Positions 17,081 to 24,044 of a DNA stretch of 25,660 bases are shown piece after piece. Numbering within the stretch: position 1 is the first letter of the stretch; each line of letters opens with the position of its first letter. This stretch comes from CAYLNK01 sp964384675. GTDB lineage: Bacteria; Acidobacteriota; Thermoanaerobaculia; UBA5066. The DNA lies in the NCBI GenBank assembly GCA_964384675.1, contig CAYLNK010000059.1, positions 1 through 25,660 of the forward strand, in the 5' to 3' direction. A program made the translations under genes and the position numbers. A model generated the notes under the pieces. That model ran no database searches and was not told where the DNA came from. It saw nothing but the letters and a program-made list of their open reading frames with translations.

Positions 17081-17557
17081 ATGGACCCGGCCTCCAGGAA
17101 GACGCTCGGCCAACTCCTCGCGACGCGCCGCGTGGCGTCCCTCGGCACCCTGCACGAAGGTGCGCCCTTCGTCTCGATGGTGCTCGTCGCCCCGTGGCCC
17201 GAGGGGAACGGACTGCTCCTCCACGTGAGCCGGATGGCGGCCCACACCCAGGACCTCGCCCGGGACCCGCGGGCCAGCGTGATGCTCTGCGCTCCCGAGG
17301 TGGAAGGCGAGCCTCCTCAGGCCCTCCCACGCCTGACGATGCAGGGTGAGGCGATCCCGATGCCCGCGGGCTCCGCCGACGAGGCGCCGGCCCGGGCGGT
17401 CTACCTCGCTCGCTTTCCCGATTCCGAGCCGCTCCTCGATTTCCCGGACTTCTCGTTCCTGCTCTTCCGGCCGGGCTCGGCCCGCCTGGTGGCGGGCTTC
17501 GCCCGCGCCTTCAACGTCGCGCCGGCCGAGCTCTGGACGGCGCTCCGCGACGCCTGA
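17081..17557 (+). CDS. Pyridoxamine 5'-phosphate oxidase-like FMN-binding protein (HugZ-like)
   Basis: This 158-aa protein starts at ATG 17081, 5 nt after the CBS stop, with GAGGA about 9 nt upstream. The split-barrel flavin fold is visible in 'LATRRVASLGTLHEGAPFVSMV', 'LLLHVSRMAAHTQDLARDPRASVML', the 'RLTMQGEA' strand, and 'YLARFPDSEPLLDFPDFSFLLFRP' with 'ARLVAGFARAFNV' near the end. The last pattern is characteristic of the HugZ/HutZ heme-utilisation and general stress branch rather than true PdxH. Relatives bind FMN or heme, so a redox role is likely, but the substrate is not determined. The heme-ligand C-terminal extension of real HugZ is missing at this short length. Its stop TGA abuts the stop of the convergent acyltransferase. 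Confidence 0.82.
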   Translation: MDPASRKTLGQLLATRRVASLGTLHEGAPFVSMVLVAPWPEGNGLLLHVSRMAAHTQDLARDPRASVMLCAPEVEGEPPQALPRLTMQGEAIPMPAGSADEAPARAVYLARFPDSEPLLDFPDFSFLLFRPGSARLVAGFARAFNVAPAELWTALRDA

Positions 17558-18139
17558 TCACGGCGGCCCGTCCTCGGCCGCGAGGCGTATCGGCCCCTGC
17601 TTCTCGGGGAAGCGCCCCTTCTTGTCCGCGTAGAACGCTCGGACGACGTCCATGTCGGCCCTGAGGTCCCCGCTCGGGTGGAGGAGCGGCCCGAGGCCGC
17701 CGCGCTTCCTCGAGTAGTCGAGGAACCCGAGGCAGACCGGCACGCCGGCCCCCCGGGCGATGAAGTAGAAGCCGCTCCGCCACTTCTCCCGGCTCGACCG
17801 GGTCCCTTCCGGCGGGACGGCGAGCACCAGCCGCTCGCGGGTGCGGAAGAGCGCGGCGAGCTGCTCCACCATGTTCTGCGGCGACCGGCGGTCGACCGGG
17901 ATGCCGCCCAGGGCCCGGAGCAGGAGCCCCAGCGGCGGACGGAAGAGCGTGTCCTTGCCGACCCAAGACGGCCAGACCCCGTAGGCCATGCCGCACAGCA
18001 GCATCAGCACGAGGTCCCAGTTGCTCGTGTGAGGGGCCGCGATGAGGACGTAGCGCGGCACGGCGGGCGCCTCTCCCTCGATCCGCCAACCGGCGCCCGC
18101 GAGGAGGAGCCGGGCCAGCCGCCGGAAGGCGGACGTCAT
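17558..18139 (-). CDS. PlsC-type lysophospholipid acyltransferase family protein
   Basis: This 193-aa protein starts at ATG 18139. The acyltransferase signature H37-TSNW-D42 ('AAPHTSNWD', the HX4D catalytic pair) is followed by 'GKDTLFRPPLGLLLRALGGIPVDR' in pieces and 'PPEGTRS' (about residue 108), which matches the EGTRS block that binds the glycerol phosphate group. 'WRSGFYFIARGAGVPVCLGF' completes the usual order. It is shorter than classical PlsC (about 240 aa) and resembles the compact 'acyltransferase' group found beside lipid and stress genes. It likely transfers an acyl chain to a lysophospholipid or related acceptor at the inner membrane. Stop codons of this gene and the PNPOx-like gene share the hexamer TGATCA. 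Confidence 0.88.
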   Translation of the reverse strand: MTSAFRRLARLLLAGAGWRIEGEAPAVPRYVLIAAPHTSNWDLVLMLLCGMAYGVWPSWVGKDTLFRPPLGLLLRALGGIPVDRRSPQNMVEQLAALFRTRERLVLAVPPEGTRSSREKWRSGFYFIARGAGVPVCLGFLDYSRKRGGLGPLLHPSGDLRADMDVVRAFYADKKGRFPEKQGPIRLAAEDGPP

Positions 18140-18263
18140 CGGCGCCCCGCATCATCCGGACGCGCGGCCGGCGAGTCAAAGCCCGTGACGCGGCTCACCG
18201 GATCCCGACCGTGCCAGGCGTAAGATCGCCGGACTCAATCTCAGCATGAACCAGGGGGGAAAG

Positions 18264-19022
18264 ATGAAGAGACTGATCGCGACCCTCGTTCTCGCGGTGG
18301 CCGCTCCCGCACTGGCCCAGGGCGGGAGCCGCGCGCCCGCCGGCGGCGAGATCTCCTCCTCGCTGCTGACCGTCCCGGTCATGGCGAACAACCCAGGCCA
18401 GTTCGGGTCCTTCTTCCGGACTCGGGCCTCGCTGATGAACCCGACGAACCTGAGCTACGACGTCAAGGCCACGCTGTACGACGCGACCGGCGTGCCGAAG
18501 GTCGCCACGATCTCGATGGCTCCCGGGCAGATCCGCTCGTACGACAACTTCCTGGAGGCGGTCTTCGCGTTCACGGGCGCCGGCACGGTCCGGCTCGATA
18601 GCCGGGCCTCGGCCGCCGGCAGCGCCGCGCTCTTCGTCTTCTCGAGCGAGGTCTACACCGAGGGGGCGACGGGCTCCTTCGGCACCACCGCGCCGGCCTC
18701 CCCGTTCGGGGGGACCGCGGCGGCGTCCTTCGCCGCCGGCGTCTCGGTCAACTCGAGCTTCCGCACCAACCTCGGTTGCTTCAACGACTCCTCGTCCGCC
18801 GTCTCGATCCCGGCGGACGTCTACGACCCGAGCGGGACCAAGCTCGAGACCGTGTCGATCGACCTTCCGGCGACGGGCTGGAACCAGAAGGGCGTCACCC
18901 AGAGCGTCACCGGCGGCTACGTGAAGTTCCGGCCCTCGAAGCCCGCGTACTGCTATGCGGTGGTCGTCCACAACGTGTCGAACGACGGCCGCTTCATCCC
19001 CGGTGCCGAGTACGAACCCTGA
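18264..19022 (+). CDS. Secreted hypothetical protein with an FFRT...NPT beta domain
   Basis: This 252-aa protein starts at ATG 18264, where GGGGGGA sits just upstream; an ATG at 18246 has no SD. A clear signal peptide 'MKRLIATLVLAVAAPALAQ' is present. The mature part is beta-rich, with 'LLTVPVMANNPGQFGSFFRT' and 'ASLMNPTNLSYDVKATLY' followed by 'SMAPGQIRSYDNFLEAVF'. I associate this pattern (PVxAxxPGxxGxFFRTxxxLxNPT) with secreted proteins common in Acidobacteriota, of unknown function. The second half ('FRTNLGCFNDSSSAVSIPADVYDPSG') repeats the same motif, so it is probably a tandem of two Ig-like domains. A TAAGAT (18221-18226) might be the -10 box. It leads a co-directional run with the DUF4331 gene 21 nt downstream. 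Confidence 0.8.
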   Translation: MKRLIATLVLAVAAPALAQGGSRAPAGGEISSSLLTVPVMANNPGQFGSFFRTRASLMNPTNLSYDVKATLYDATGVPKVATISMAPGQIRSYDNFLEAVFAFTGAGTVRLDSRASAAGSAALFVFSSEVYTEGATGSFGTTAPASPFGGTAAASFAAGVSVNSSFRTNLGCFNDSSSAVSIPADVYDPSGTKLETVSIDLPATGWNQKGVTQSVTGGYVKFRPSKPAYCYAVVVHNVSNDGRFIPGAEYEP

Positions 19023-19043
19023 GCGGGCAGCAGGAGTAACGCC

Positions 19044-20147
19044 ATGAAGAAGCTCGTCGCCTTCGCCCTCGCCGCCTCCGTGGCCCTGGCCCCCGCCGCC
19101 CCGCTCGTCGCGGCGGACCACCGGGACGCGCCCCTCATCACCGAGGACCCGGCCGCCGACATCAACGACATGTACGCCTTCCCGAACCCGCTCGATCCGA
19201 CGAGGATCGTGCTGGCGATGACGGTCAACCCGTTCTCGCCGCCCCGCGGCGCCACCGCGAACAACTTCTCGCCGGACGTGAGGTACCGCTTCAACATCGA
19301 CAGCTCGAACGACGGGCAGGCCGACGCCACGATCGACGTGACCTTCACGCCGGTCAGCTCGGGCGCCCAGAAGTTCACCGCGCTCTTCTCGGTCGGCGGT
19401 GTCGCCATCACGGCCGATTCGACGCTCCCGACGTTCGCGAAGGACGCGAATCCCGCCAAGGTCACCGAGGACACGGCGCGCAACGTCAAGCTGTTCGCCG
19501 GTCCGCGGGACGACCCGTTCTTCTTCGACCTCGTCGGCTTCAACCGGAAGTTCAACACCACCCCGGCCGGGGACTGGACGAGGGTCGACACGTTCGCCGG
19601 CTTCAACGTCTCGATCATCGTGATCGAGTGTCCGTTCACGCTCATCACCCCCGGGACGCGCGTCGGCCCCTACCAGATCTGGGGCGAGACGTACCGGCGC
19701 GCGATGACCGAGCGGCACGGCAAGGGGGACCGCCCGCAGGAGAGCAACGGCCCGTGGCGGCTGATCGAGCGGATGGGCAACCCCGGGATTTCCACGGTGC
19801 TGATCGGCTCGGCCAAGAAGGACCTCTTCAACCTCGCCGAGCCGAAGGACGACGCGGCGCTCTTCGCGCCCGATTTCGTCGACAAGCTCCACAAGCTGGG
19901 GACGAACGACGCGAACATCGCGATCCTCGCCAGCGTGGCGGTGCCGGACACCCTCAAGTACGACCCGGTGCAGCCGGCCCGCTTCCCGAACGGGCGCGCC
20001 CCGGCCGAAGACGTGATCGACATCCTCCTCTACTACATCCAGAACCAGCCGGCCGACCCGAAGACGGCGTCCGACGGCGTCGACGCCAACGACAAGGCGT
20101 TCCTCCCGACCTTCCCGTACTTCGCCCCGCCCCACCAGGTGCCCTGA
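19044..20147 (+). CDS. DUF4331 family secreted protein
   Basis: This 367-aa protein starts at ATG 19044 with AGGAG about 8 nt upstream. A signal peptide ('MKKLVAFALAASVALAPAA', cleaved near 'VAA') precedes the DUF4331 hallmark 'ADHRDAPLITEDPAADINDMYAF' (in two parts), plus 'IVLAMTVNPFSPP', 'VRYRFNIDSS', a 'VKLFAGPRDDPFFFDL' block, and the C-terminal 'FPNGRAPAEDVIDILLYYI'. DUF4331 proteins are periplasmic or extracellular with an Asp-rich, probably metal-binding face; their biochemical role is not established. It is followed by a TPR gene, an association I recall for this family, which supports a shared function. Length and order are complete, with no sign of damage. Confidence 0.93.
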   Translation: MKKLVAFALAASVALAPAAPLVAADHRDAPLITEDPAADINDMYAFPNPLDPTRIVLAMTVNPFSPPRGATANNFSPDVRYRFNIDSSNDGQADATIDVTFTPVSSGAQKFTALFSVGGVAITADSTLPTFAKDANPAKVTEDTARNVKLFAGPRDDPFFFDLVGFNRKFNTTPAGDWTRVDTFAGFNVSIIVIECPFTLITPGTRVGPYQIWGETYRRAMTERHGKGDRPQESNGPWRLIERMGNPGISTVLIGSAKKDLFNLAEPKDDAALFAPDFVDKLHKLGTNDANIAILASVAVPDTLKYDPVQPARFPNGRAPAEDVIDILLYYIQNQPADPKTASDGVDANDKAFLPTFPYFAPPHQVP

Positions 20148-20166
20148 CGGCGCTTCGCGCCTCCGG

Positions 20167-20186
20167 CCCGCCGCGTCGCCGGCGGG
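20167..20186 (+). other. Stem-loop between DUF4331 and TPR genes
   Basis: CCCGCCG (20167-20173), six-base loop, CGGCGGG (20180-20186). There is no T-run after it, so it is either a weak or Rho-dependent stop or an mRNA-stabilising hairpin that could lower expression of the downstream gene. Confidence 0.3.
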
Positions 20187-20216
20187 TCGGGGGCGACGCG
20201 GCTCCGGACGACGGTC

Positions 20217-21488
20217 GTGACCTCCGCCCTCCTCCTGACCGCGCTGCTTCTCGCCGGGGCGGTCCCGCCGCCGAACCGGACGGACGAAGCCATCCGGCTC
20301 TCGAGAGCGCGAGCCGAGGCCAGCCCGCGGGACGTCTCTGCCCTCGTCGCGCTCGCCGGGGCGCTCGTCGAGAAGGGGCGCGAGACGGGGGATTCCGCCT
20401 GGTACGACCGCGCGACGGACGCCGCCAGCCGTGCGCTCGCGATCGAGCCGGAGAGCTACGGCGCTCTCGTGGCGCGGGGCCGTGCCGGGATCGCACGGCA
20501 CGCCTTCGCCCTCGCGGCCGTCGACGCGCGCCGAGCCGCGGTCCTGCGGCCGGAGCTGCCGGAGGCTCACGCCGTGCTCGGGGACGTGCTCGTGAACACG
20601 GGTGACGTCGACGGCGCGGGGCGGGCCTACGAGCGGCTCGGCGCCCTCGCCCCCGGGTTCAACGCGGAGGTGAGGCTCGCCACGCTCGAGGAGCTGCGCG
20701 GGGACACGGCGCAGGCCGGGTCGAGGCTGGAACGGGCGCTCGTCGCCGGCCTCCGTCGCGGGCTTCCGGCCGAGTCCCTCGCGTGGGCGCGGACCGTCCT
20801 CGCCGATCTGCTCGTGACCCAGGGCGAGCTCGCGCGCGCGGAGGCCCTCTACCGTGAGGCGCTCGAAGCGCGGCCGGCCACCGTGGGCGCGCTCGCGGGG
20901 CTGGGACGCGTACGCGCCTCGAGGGGCGACCTCGACGGCGCCGCGAGATCCCTCGCCGCCGCCGCCCGGCTCGCGCCGTTCCCGGCGGTCCTGTCGGCGC
21001 TGGGGGACGTCCAGCGCCTGCGGGGCGACGAGGACGACGCCCGCCGACAGCATGGGCTGATCGAGGCGATCGCGCGGCTCCGGCTCGACGCTTTCGGCCG
21101 GGACCTGGCCCTCTACTACGCCGATCACGACCTCGAGCCGGCGGAAGCGGTGGGGCTGGCGCGGCGCGAGCTGGCGGTCCGGCGCGACGTCCACACCTAC
21201 GACGTACTGTCGTGGGCGCTCTACAAGGCGGACCGCCTGGAGGAGGCCGGCGAGGCGTCGTGTGAGGCGCTCCGGCTGGGGACGCGCGATCCCCGCTTCC
21301 TCTACCACGCCGGGATGATCGCGAGAGCCATCGGGGAGCGTGCCCGCGCGACCGCGCTCCTGTGCGACGCGCTGGCGCTGAATCCATCGTTCGACGTCGT
21401 GCAGGCCCGGGTGGCGCGGAGGCTGCTGGACGCCGAACGCCCGATTCCGTGCCCGGCGTCACGATCCGACGCGGGGCCGCCCCCGTAG
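20217..21488 (+). CDS. TPR-repeat protein linked to DUF4331
   Basis: This 423-aa protein starts at GTG 20217; the N-terminus 'MTSALLLTALLLAGAV' is a short signal peptide or anchor. The rest is helical solenoid: several TPR-type pairs such as 'AIRLSRARAEASPRDVSALV', 'AVLRPELPEAHAVLGDVLVN', 'ARAEALYREALEARPATV' and 'GALAGLGRVRASRGDLDGAA'. The C-terminal part 'YDVLSWALYKADRLEEAGEA' and 'LGTRDPRFLYHAGMIARAIGE' is a pattern I know from TPR proteins encoded next to DUF4331. It is probably a periplasmic scaffold that assists or binds the DUF4331 protein (inference). A GC stem-loop separates the two genes. No enzymatic motif is present. Confidence 0.85.
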   Translation: MTSALLLTALLLAGAVPPPNRTDEAIRLSRARAEASPRDVSALVALAGALVEKGRETGDSAWYDRATDAASRALAIEPESYGALVARGRAGIARHAFALAAVDARRAAVLRPELPEAHAVLGDVLVNTGDVDGAGRAYERLGALAPGFNAEVRLATLEELRGDTAQAGSRLERALVAGLRRGLPAESLAWARTVLADLLVTQGELARAEALYREALEARPATVGALAGLGRVRASRGDLDGAARSLAAAARLAPFPAVLSALGDVQRLRGDEDDARRQHGLIEAIARLRLDAFGRDLALYYADHDLEPAEAVGLARRELAVRRDVHTYDVLSWALYKADRLEEAGEASCEALRLGTRDPRFLYHAGMIARAIGERARATALLCDALALNPSFDVVQARVARRLLDAERPIPCPASRSDAGPPP

Positions 21489-21503
21489 AGTCGGACGAGA
21501 CGC

Positions 21504-22163
21504 ATGACGAGCCAGACGGAAATGTCGCTCGCCCTCCACGTGGCGAGCCGGAGACGGGACCGCGCCTCGATCCTCGCGGAGCACCCCGGCGCCCTCCTCC
21601 TCGACGTCACCGCGCGTGGGCCCGAGCCGTGGGCCAGGTTCAGCCCGGCCTTCCCGCATGGCGGGATCCCCGTTCCGCTCTCGCCCGGGTACGTCGCGGC
21701 CTCGGTCACGGGGATCTGGGAGGGCCTGAAGGTATTCGGGCTGGAGGACGTCGATCCGTCGCGTTTCGCGATCACGGCGAGGCGGGGGGTGCGGCGGGTC
21801 GCGGGGGCGCGCGGACCTCTCGTGGGCCATCGGGCCGGCGTCGACGGCGACAGGCTGCTGACGCCGCGCGACGCCAGGCACTGGCTCTTCCTCCCCGCGT
21901 ACCGGTGGGTCGTGGAGAAGCGCCTGGCGGCGGAGCTCGCGCAGCTCCGTCGGCTCGCCGCCTCGCGTCCCGTCGTCCTCCTCGGCGACGTCACGAACGG
22001 CGACGTGGACGACGTGTCGCGTCCGCTCTCGCACGCGGCCGTTCTCGCCCGGCTCGCGATCGGCGAGCAGCCGACCTCCCCGGCGGCGCGGGCCCTCTCT
22101 ACGTCGGCCGACCGGAGCGCCGGACCACGTTCTCCACGTGATGCACGTGGTGATAGAGGGTGA
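21504..22163 (+). CDS. Conserved hypothetical protein, probably DUF6939-like
   Basis: This 219-aa cytosolic protein starts at ATG 21504, 15 nt after the TPR stop. It shows 'LALHVASRRRDRASILAEHPGALLLDVTARG' in pieces, 'PEPWARFSPAFPHGGIPVP', 'SVTGIWEGLKVFGLEDVDPSRF', 'RRGVRRVAG' with 'LVGHRAGVDGD', 'DARHWLFLPAYRWVVE', and a late 'VVLLGDVTNGDVDDVSRPLSHAA'. I remember this set as a conserved uncharacterised family, which I believe is DUF6939; the number is from memory and should be confirmed. The Asn/Asp-rich late motif and the Arg/Pro clusters suggest a ligand-binding enzyme, but no function is known. The last 25 residues are low-complexity and overlap the convergent DinB gene by 65 bp. Confidence 0.75.
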   Translation: MTSQTEMSLALHVASRRRDRASILAEHPGALLLDVTARGPEPWARFSPAFPHGGIPVPLSPGYVAASVTGIWEGLKVFGLEDVDPSRFAITARRGVRRVAGARGPLVGHRAGVDGDRLLTPRDARHWLFLPAYRWVVEKRLAAELAQLRRLAASRPVVLLGDVTNGDVDDVSRPLSHAAVLARLAIGEQPTSPAARALSTSADRSAGPRSPRDARGDRG

Positions 22164-22662
22164 AGAAGAGCATCTCGCGCACGGTGAGCTTGCCGAGGAG
22201 CGGGTGGGGGAGGCGGTACCGGTCCAGCGAACGCTCGCTCCATCGATCGGCCGAGGCCAGCAGCCGACGGTGAGCGTCGGCCGACTGCGCCAGGAGCTCC
22301 TCCCGGCCCGCCGAGGGGTCCTCAGGGACCGGCCTCGGCGTCGGGGCGAATCGGCCCGCCTCGCCTCCACGGGAGAGCACGCCGCGATACGTCTCGACGA
22401 GCCCCTCGTAGGGGCGTGACTCCCGGCCGGAGAGCCCGAAGAGAAGGAGGAGCAACGGACGCGGGAGCCCGAGCGCCCGTGCGACCGGGCGCGTCGACTT
22501 CAGCAGGTGGCGCGCGTTGTCGGCCGGAGACCACGCCTCGCCGAGCCTCCGCCAGAACGAATCGGCCGGGAACGAGCGCCAGTACGTGGCGCACGACTCG
22601 TGGACGCGCGCGAGCTCGGACAGGAGCTCGGCCTTCGTGCGGGGCGGGACGACGGCGATCAT
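22099..22662 (-). CDS. DinB-superfamily protein
   Basis: This 187-aa protein starts at ATG 22662. It is a four-helix bundle with the DinB/YfiT features: 'WSPADNARHLLKS' (first metal-ligand His in the 'W-[ST]-[PAV]-x-[ED]-x-[LA]-x-H-L' region), and 'LTVREMLFFTLYHHVHHVENV' with the H-x-x-x-H ligand pair. Such proteins bind a divalent metal with three His and act as thiol-dependent transferases or hydrolases (bacillithiol or mycothiol linked in some bacteria). The substrate is unknown here. TACTCT (22670-22675) is 7 nt upstream of the start without an SD, so it may be leaderless; otherwise it is co-transcribed after msrA, 34 nt away on the same strand. Its 3' end overlaps the convergent DUF6939-like gene. 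Confidence 0.85.
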   Translation of the reverse strand: MIAVVPPRTKAELLSELARVHESCATYWRSFPADSFWRRLGEAWSPADNARHLLKSTRPVARALGLPRPLLLLLFGLSGRESRPYEGLVETYRGVLSRGGEAGRFAPTPRPVPEDPSAGREELLAQSADAHRRLLASADRWSERSLDRYRLPHPLLGKLTVREMLFFTLYHHVHHVENVVRRSGRPT

Positions 22663-22696
22663 GCAGGAGAGAGTACCGGGCTCCGGGAGCCGCCGG

Positions 22697-23317
22697 TCAG
22701 TGAGCTCCGCCCGCGTCCTTTCCCCAGATCTCCTGGAGCCTGCGGTCTCGCCCGCAGCCGGAGCGGTAGAAGCTGTACCGGACCGGGTTCTTCCGGTAGT
22801 AGCCCTGGTGGTACTCCTCGCCCCGGGTGAACTCTCCGGCGGGGACGATCTGGGTCGCGATACCCGCCGGGAAGCGGGGCTCGAGCGCCTTCCTCGACGC
22901 CTCGGCGAGCCGCTTCTGCTCCGCGTCGTGAAAGAAGATCGCCGAGCGGTACTGGGTCCCGGCGTCGCAGAACTGCCGGTCGACCGCCACCGGGTCGATG
23001 TTGTGCCAGAAGATCCGCAGGAGCGCCTCGTAGGTCACCTTCGACGGGTCGTAGATCACGCGGATCGCCTCGGCATGACCGGTCGTCCCGGAGGAGACCT
23101 CCTCGTAGGTGGGGCTCTTCGTGCGGCCTCCCGTGTAGCCGACCTCGGTCGAGACGACCCCCGGCGTGGCGTCGTACGGCCCCTGCATGCACCAGAAGCA
23201 GCCCCCCGCGAACGTGGCGGTGGCCAAGGCGGCCCTCGGGTCCTTCGCGGGCGTCTGCGCGGACCAGGCCGGGAGCGCGAGGAGGAGGGCGAGAGCGAGG
23301 GCGGATCGTCGTTTCAT
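22697..23317 (-). CDS. msrA: Peptide methionine-S-sulfoxide reductase, secreted form
   Basis: This 206-aa protein starts at ATG 23317 with GGGGAG 8 nt upstream; longer open frame upstream is not protein-like. A signal peptide 'MKRRSALALALLLALPAWSA' precedes the MsrA domain. The catalytic Cys is C40 in 'FAGGCFWCMQGPYD', followed by 'VGYTGG', 'YEEVSSGTTGHAEAIRVIYD', 'FWHNIDPVAVDRQFCDAGTQYRSAIFF' in pieces, 'GEEYHQGYYRKNP' and a C-terminal 'SGCGRDRRLQEIWG'. It reduces methionine-S-sulfoxide in oxidised proteins using a Cys relay and thioredoxin-like donor. The signal peptide places it in the periplasm, where it repairs envelope proteins. No MsrB is seen nearby. It lies upstream of the DinB gene on the same strand. 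Confidence 0.96.
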   Translation of the reverse strand: MKRRSALALALLLALPAWSAQTPAKDPRAALATATFAGGCFWCMQGPYDATPGVVSTEVGYTGGRTKSPTYEEVSSGTTGHAEAIRVIYDPSKVTYEALLRIFWHNIDPVAVDRQFCDAGTQYRSAIFFHDAEQKRLAEASRKALEPRFPAGIATQIVPAGEFTRGEEYHQGYYRKNPVRYSFYRSGCGRDRRLQEIWGKDAGGAH

Positions 23318-23376
23318 GAGTCGGGCTCCCCGGTGTGAGATGCCGGGCCGCCCTCCGGCGTTTCGGCGCCGCTCCG

Positions 23377-24000
23377 TCACGGGCCGGGGAGCAGGCGAAG
23401 CGAACGTTCGTCGAAGAGCGGCTCGTCCTGCCCGATCCGCACGTAGAGCACCCTCCGGATTCCGGACCCGGCCTGGGCCTCGAAGTAGGCGATGCCGTCG
23501 GGGGACTCCCCCCACTCACCGCACGGCGGGTCACCCACCTCGTTCGGGTCTTCCTTCGCCTTCACCTCCCGGGCGTAGGCGGCGTCGGGGACGAAGACGT
23601 AGCGCGTGACCCCCCGCCGCCCTTTCGGGCCTCGGTACGGCGCCAGCACGCACCGGGAGGCGATCGCGGGGGCCGTCTTCTCGGCGAAGACGCGCCGCAT
23701 GCCGGCCTCGGGCGACTCGCCCTCGCGGAGCGGCAGGACGTCGATCAGCCGGTCGGGCGCCCCGCCGTCCGAGTACCGGATCGCGAGCCCCTCGGGCTGT
23801 GTGAGGAAGTCGATCTTCCGGAAGCCGAAGTCGCACCGCTGGACCCACGCCTCGAGCCCCAGCGACGGCTCGGAGCGCTTCTGCCAGGCGCAACCCTCGA
23901 CCGGCTTGCGGGACGGGCCCGCGGCAGAGGCGGCGGAAGCGGAGACGGCGTTCGAGACGAGGAGGAGGGCGAGCGCGGCGCGGCCCCGCATCTTTCGCAT
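23377..24000 (-). CDS. Secreted hypothetical protein
   Basis: I do not recognise this 207-aa protein. ATG 24000 begins 'MRKMRGRAALALLLVSNAVSASAASAA', a signal peptide with possible cleavage after Ala; an internal ATG at 23991 is possible. The mature part has four Cys ('GCAWQKRS', 'RCDFGF', 'SRCVLAP', 'PPCGEWG'), suited to two disulfides in an extracytoplasmic domain, and strand-rich patches such as 'GIAYFEAQAGSGIRRVLYVRIGQDEP' in pieces. TAGACT (24008-24013, read on the minus strand) lies 7 nt upstream and no SD is seen, suggesting a leaderless mRNA. It is divergent to the next gene with only 44 bp between starts. No function can be given. Confidence 0.75.
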   Translation of the reverse strand: MRKMRGRAALALLLVSNAVSASAASAAGPSRKPVEGCAWQKRSEPSLGLEAWVQRCDFGFRKIDFLTQPEGLAIRYSDGGAPDRLIDVLPLREGESPEAGMRRVFAEKTAPAIASRCVLAPYRGPKGRRGVTRYVFVPDAAYAREVKAKEDPNEVGDPPCGEWGESPDGIAYFEAQAGSGIRRVLYVRIGQDEPLFDERSLRLLPGP

Positions 24001-24044
24001 GTCATCCAGTCTACCGGGCGCCGGAGCGCTGGTACCCTCGCGGC
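24001..24044. promoter_or_regulatory. Compact divergent promoter region
   Basis: Only 44 bp separate two divergent starts. Plus strand: TACCCT (24033-24038) then 6 nt to GTG 24045. Minus strand: TAGACT (complement of 24008-24013) then 7 nt to ATG 24000. Neither side has an SD, so two face-away, leaderless promoters must overlap in their -35 regions, which would make them compete for polymerase (inference). The -35 hexamers are poor matches. Confidence 0.4.

Noticed and set aside
18195..21308. A 1037-codon open frame on the minus strand
   Set aside because: It is antisense to three recognisable plus-strand genes (secreted protein, DUF4331, TPR), and its Arg/Gly/Val-rich sequence is a codon-bias artefact.
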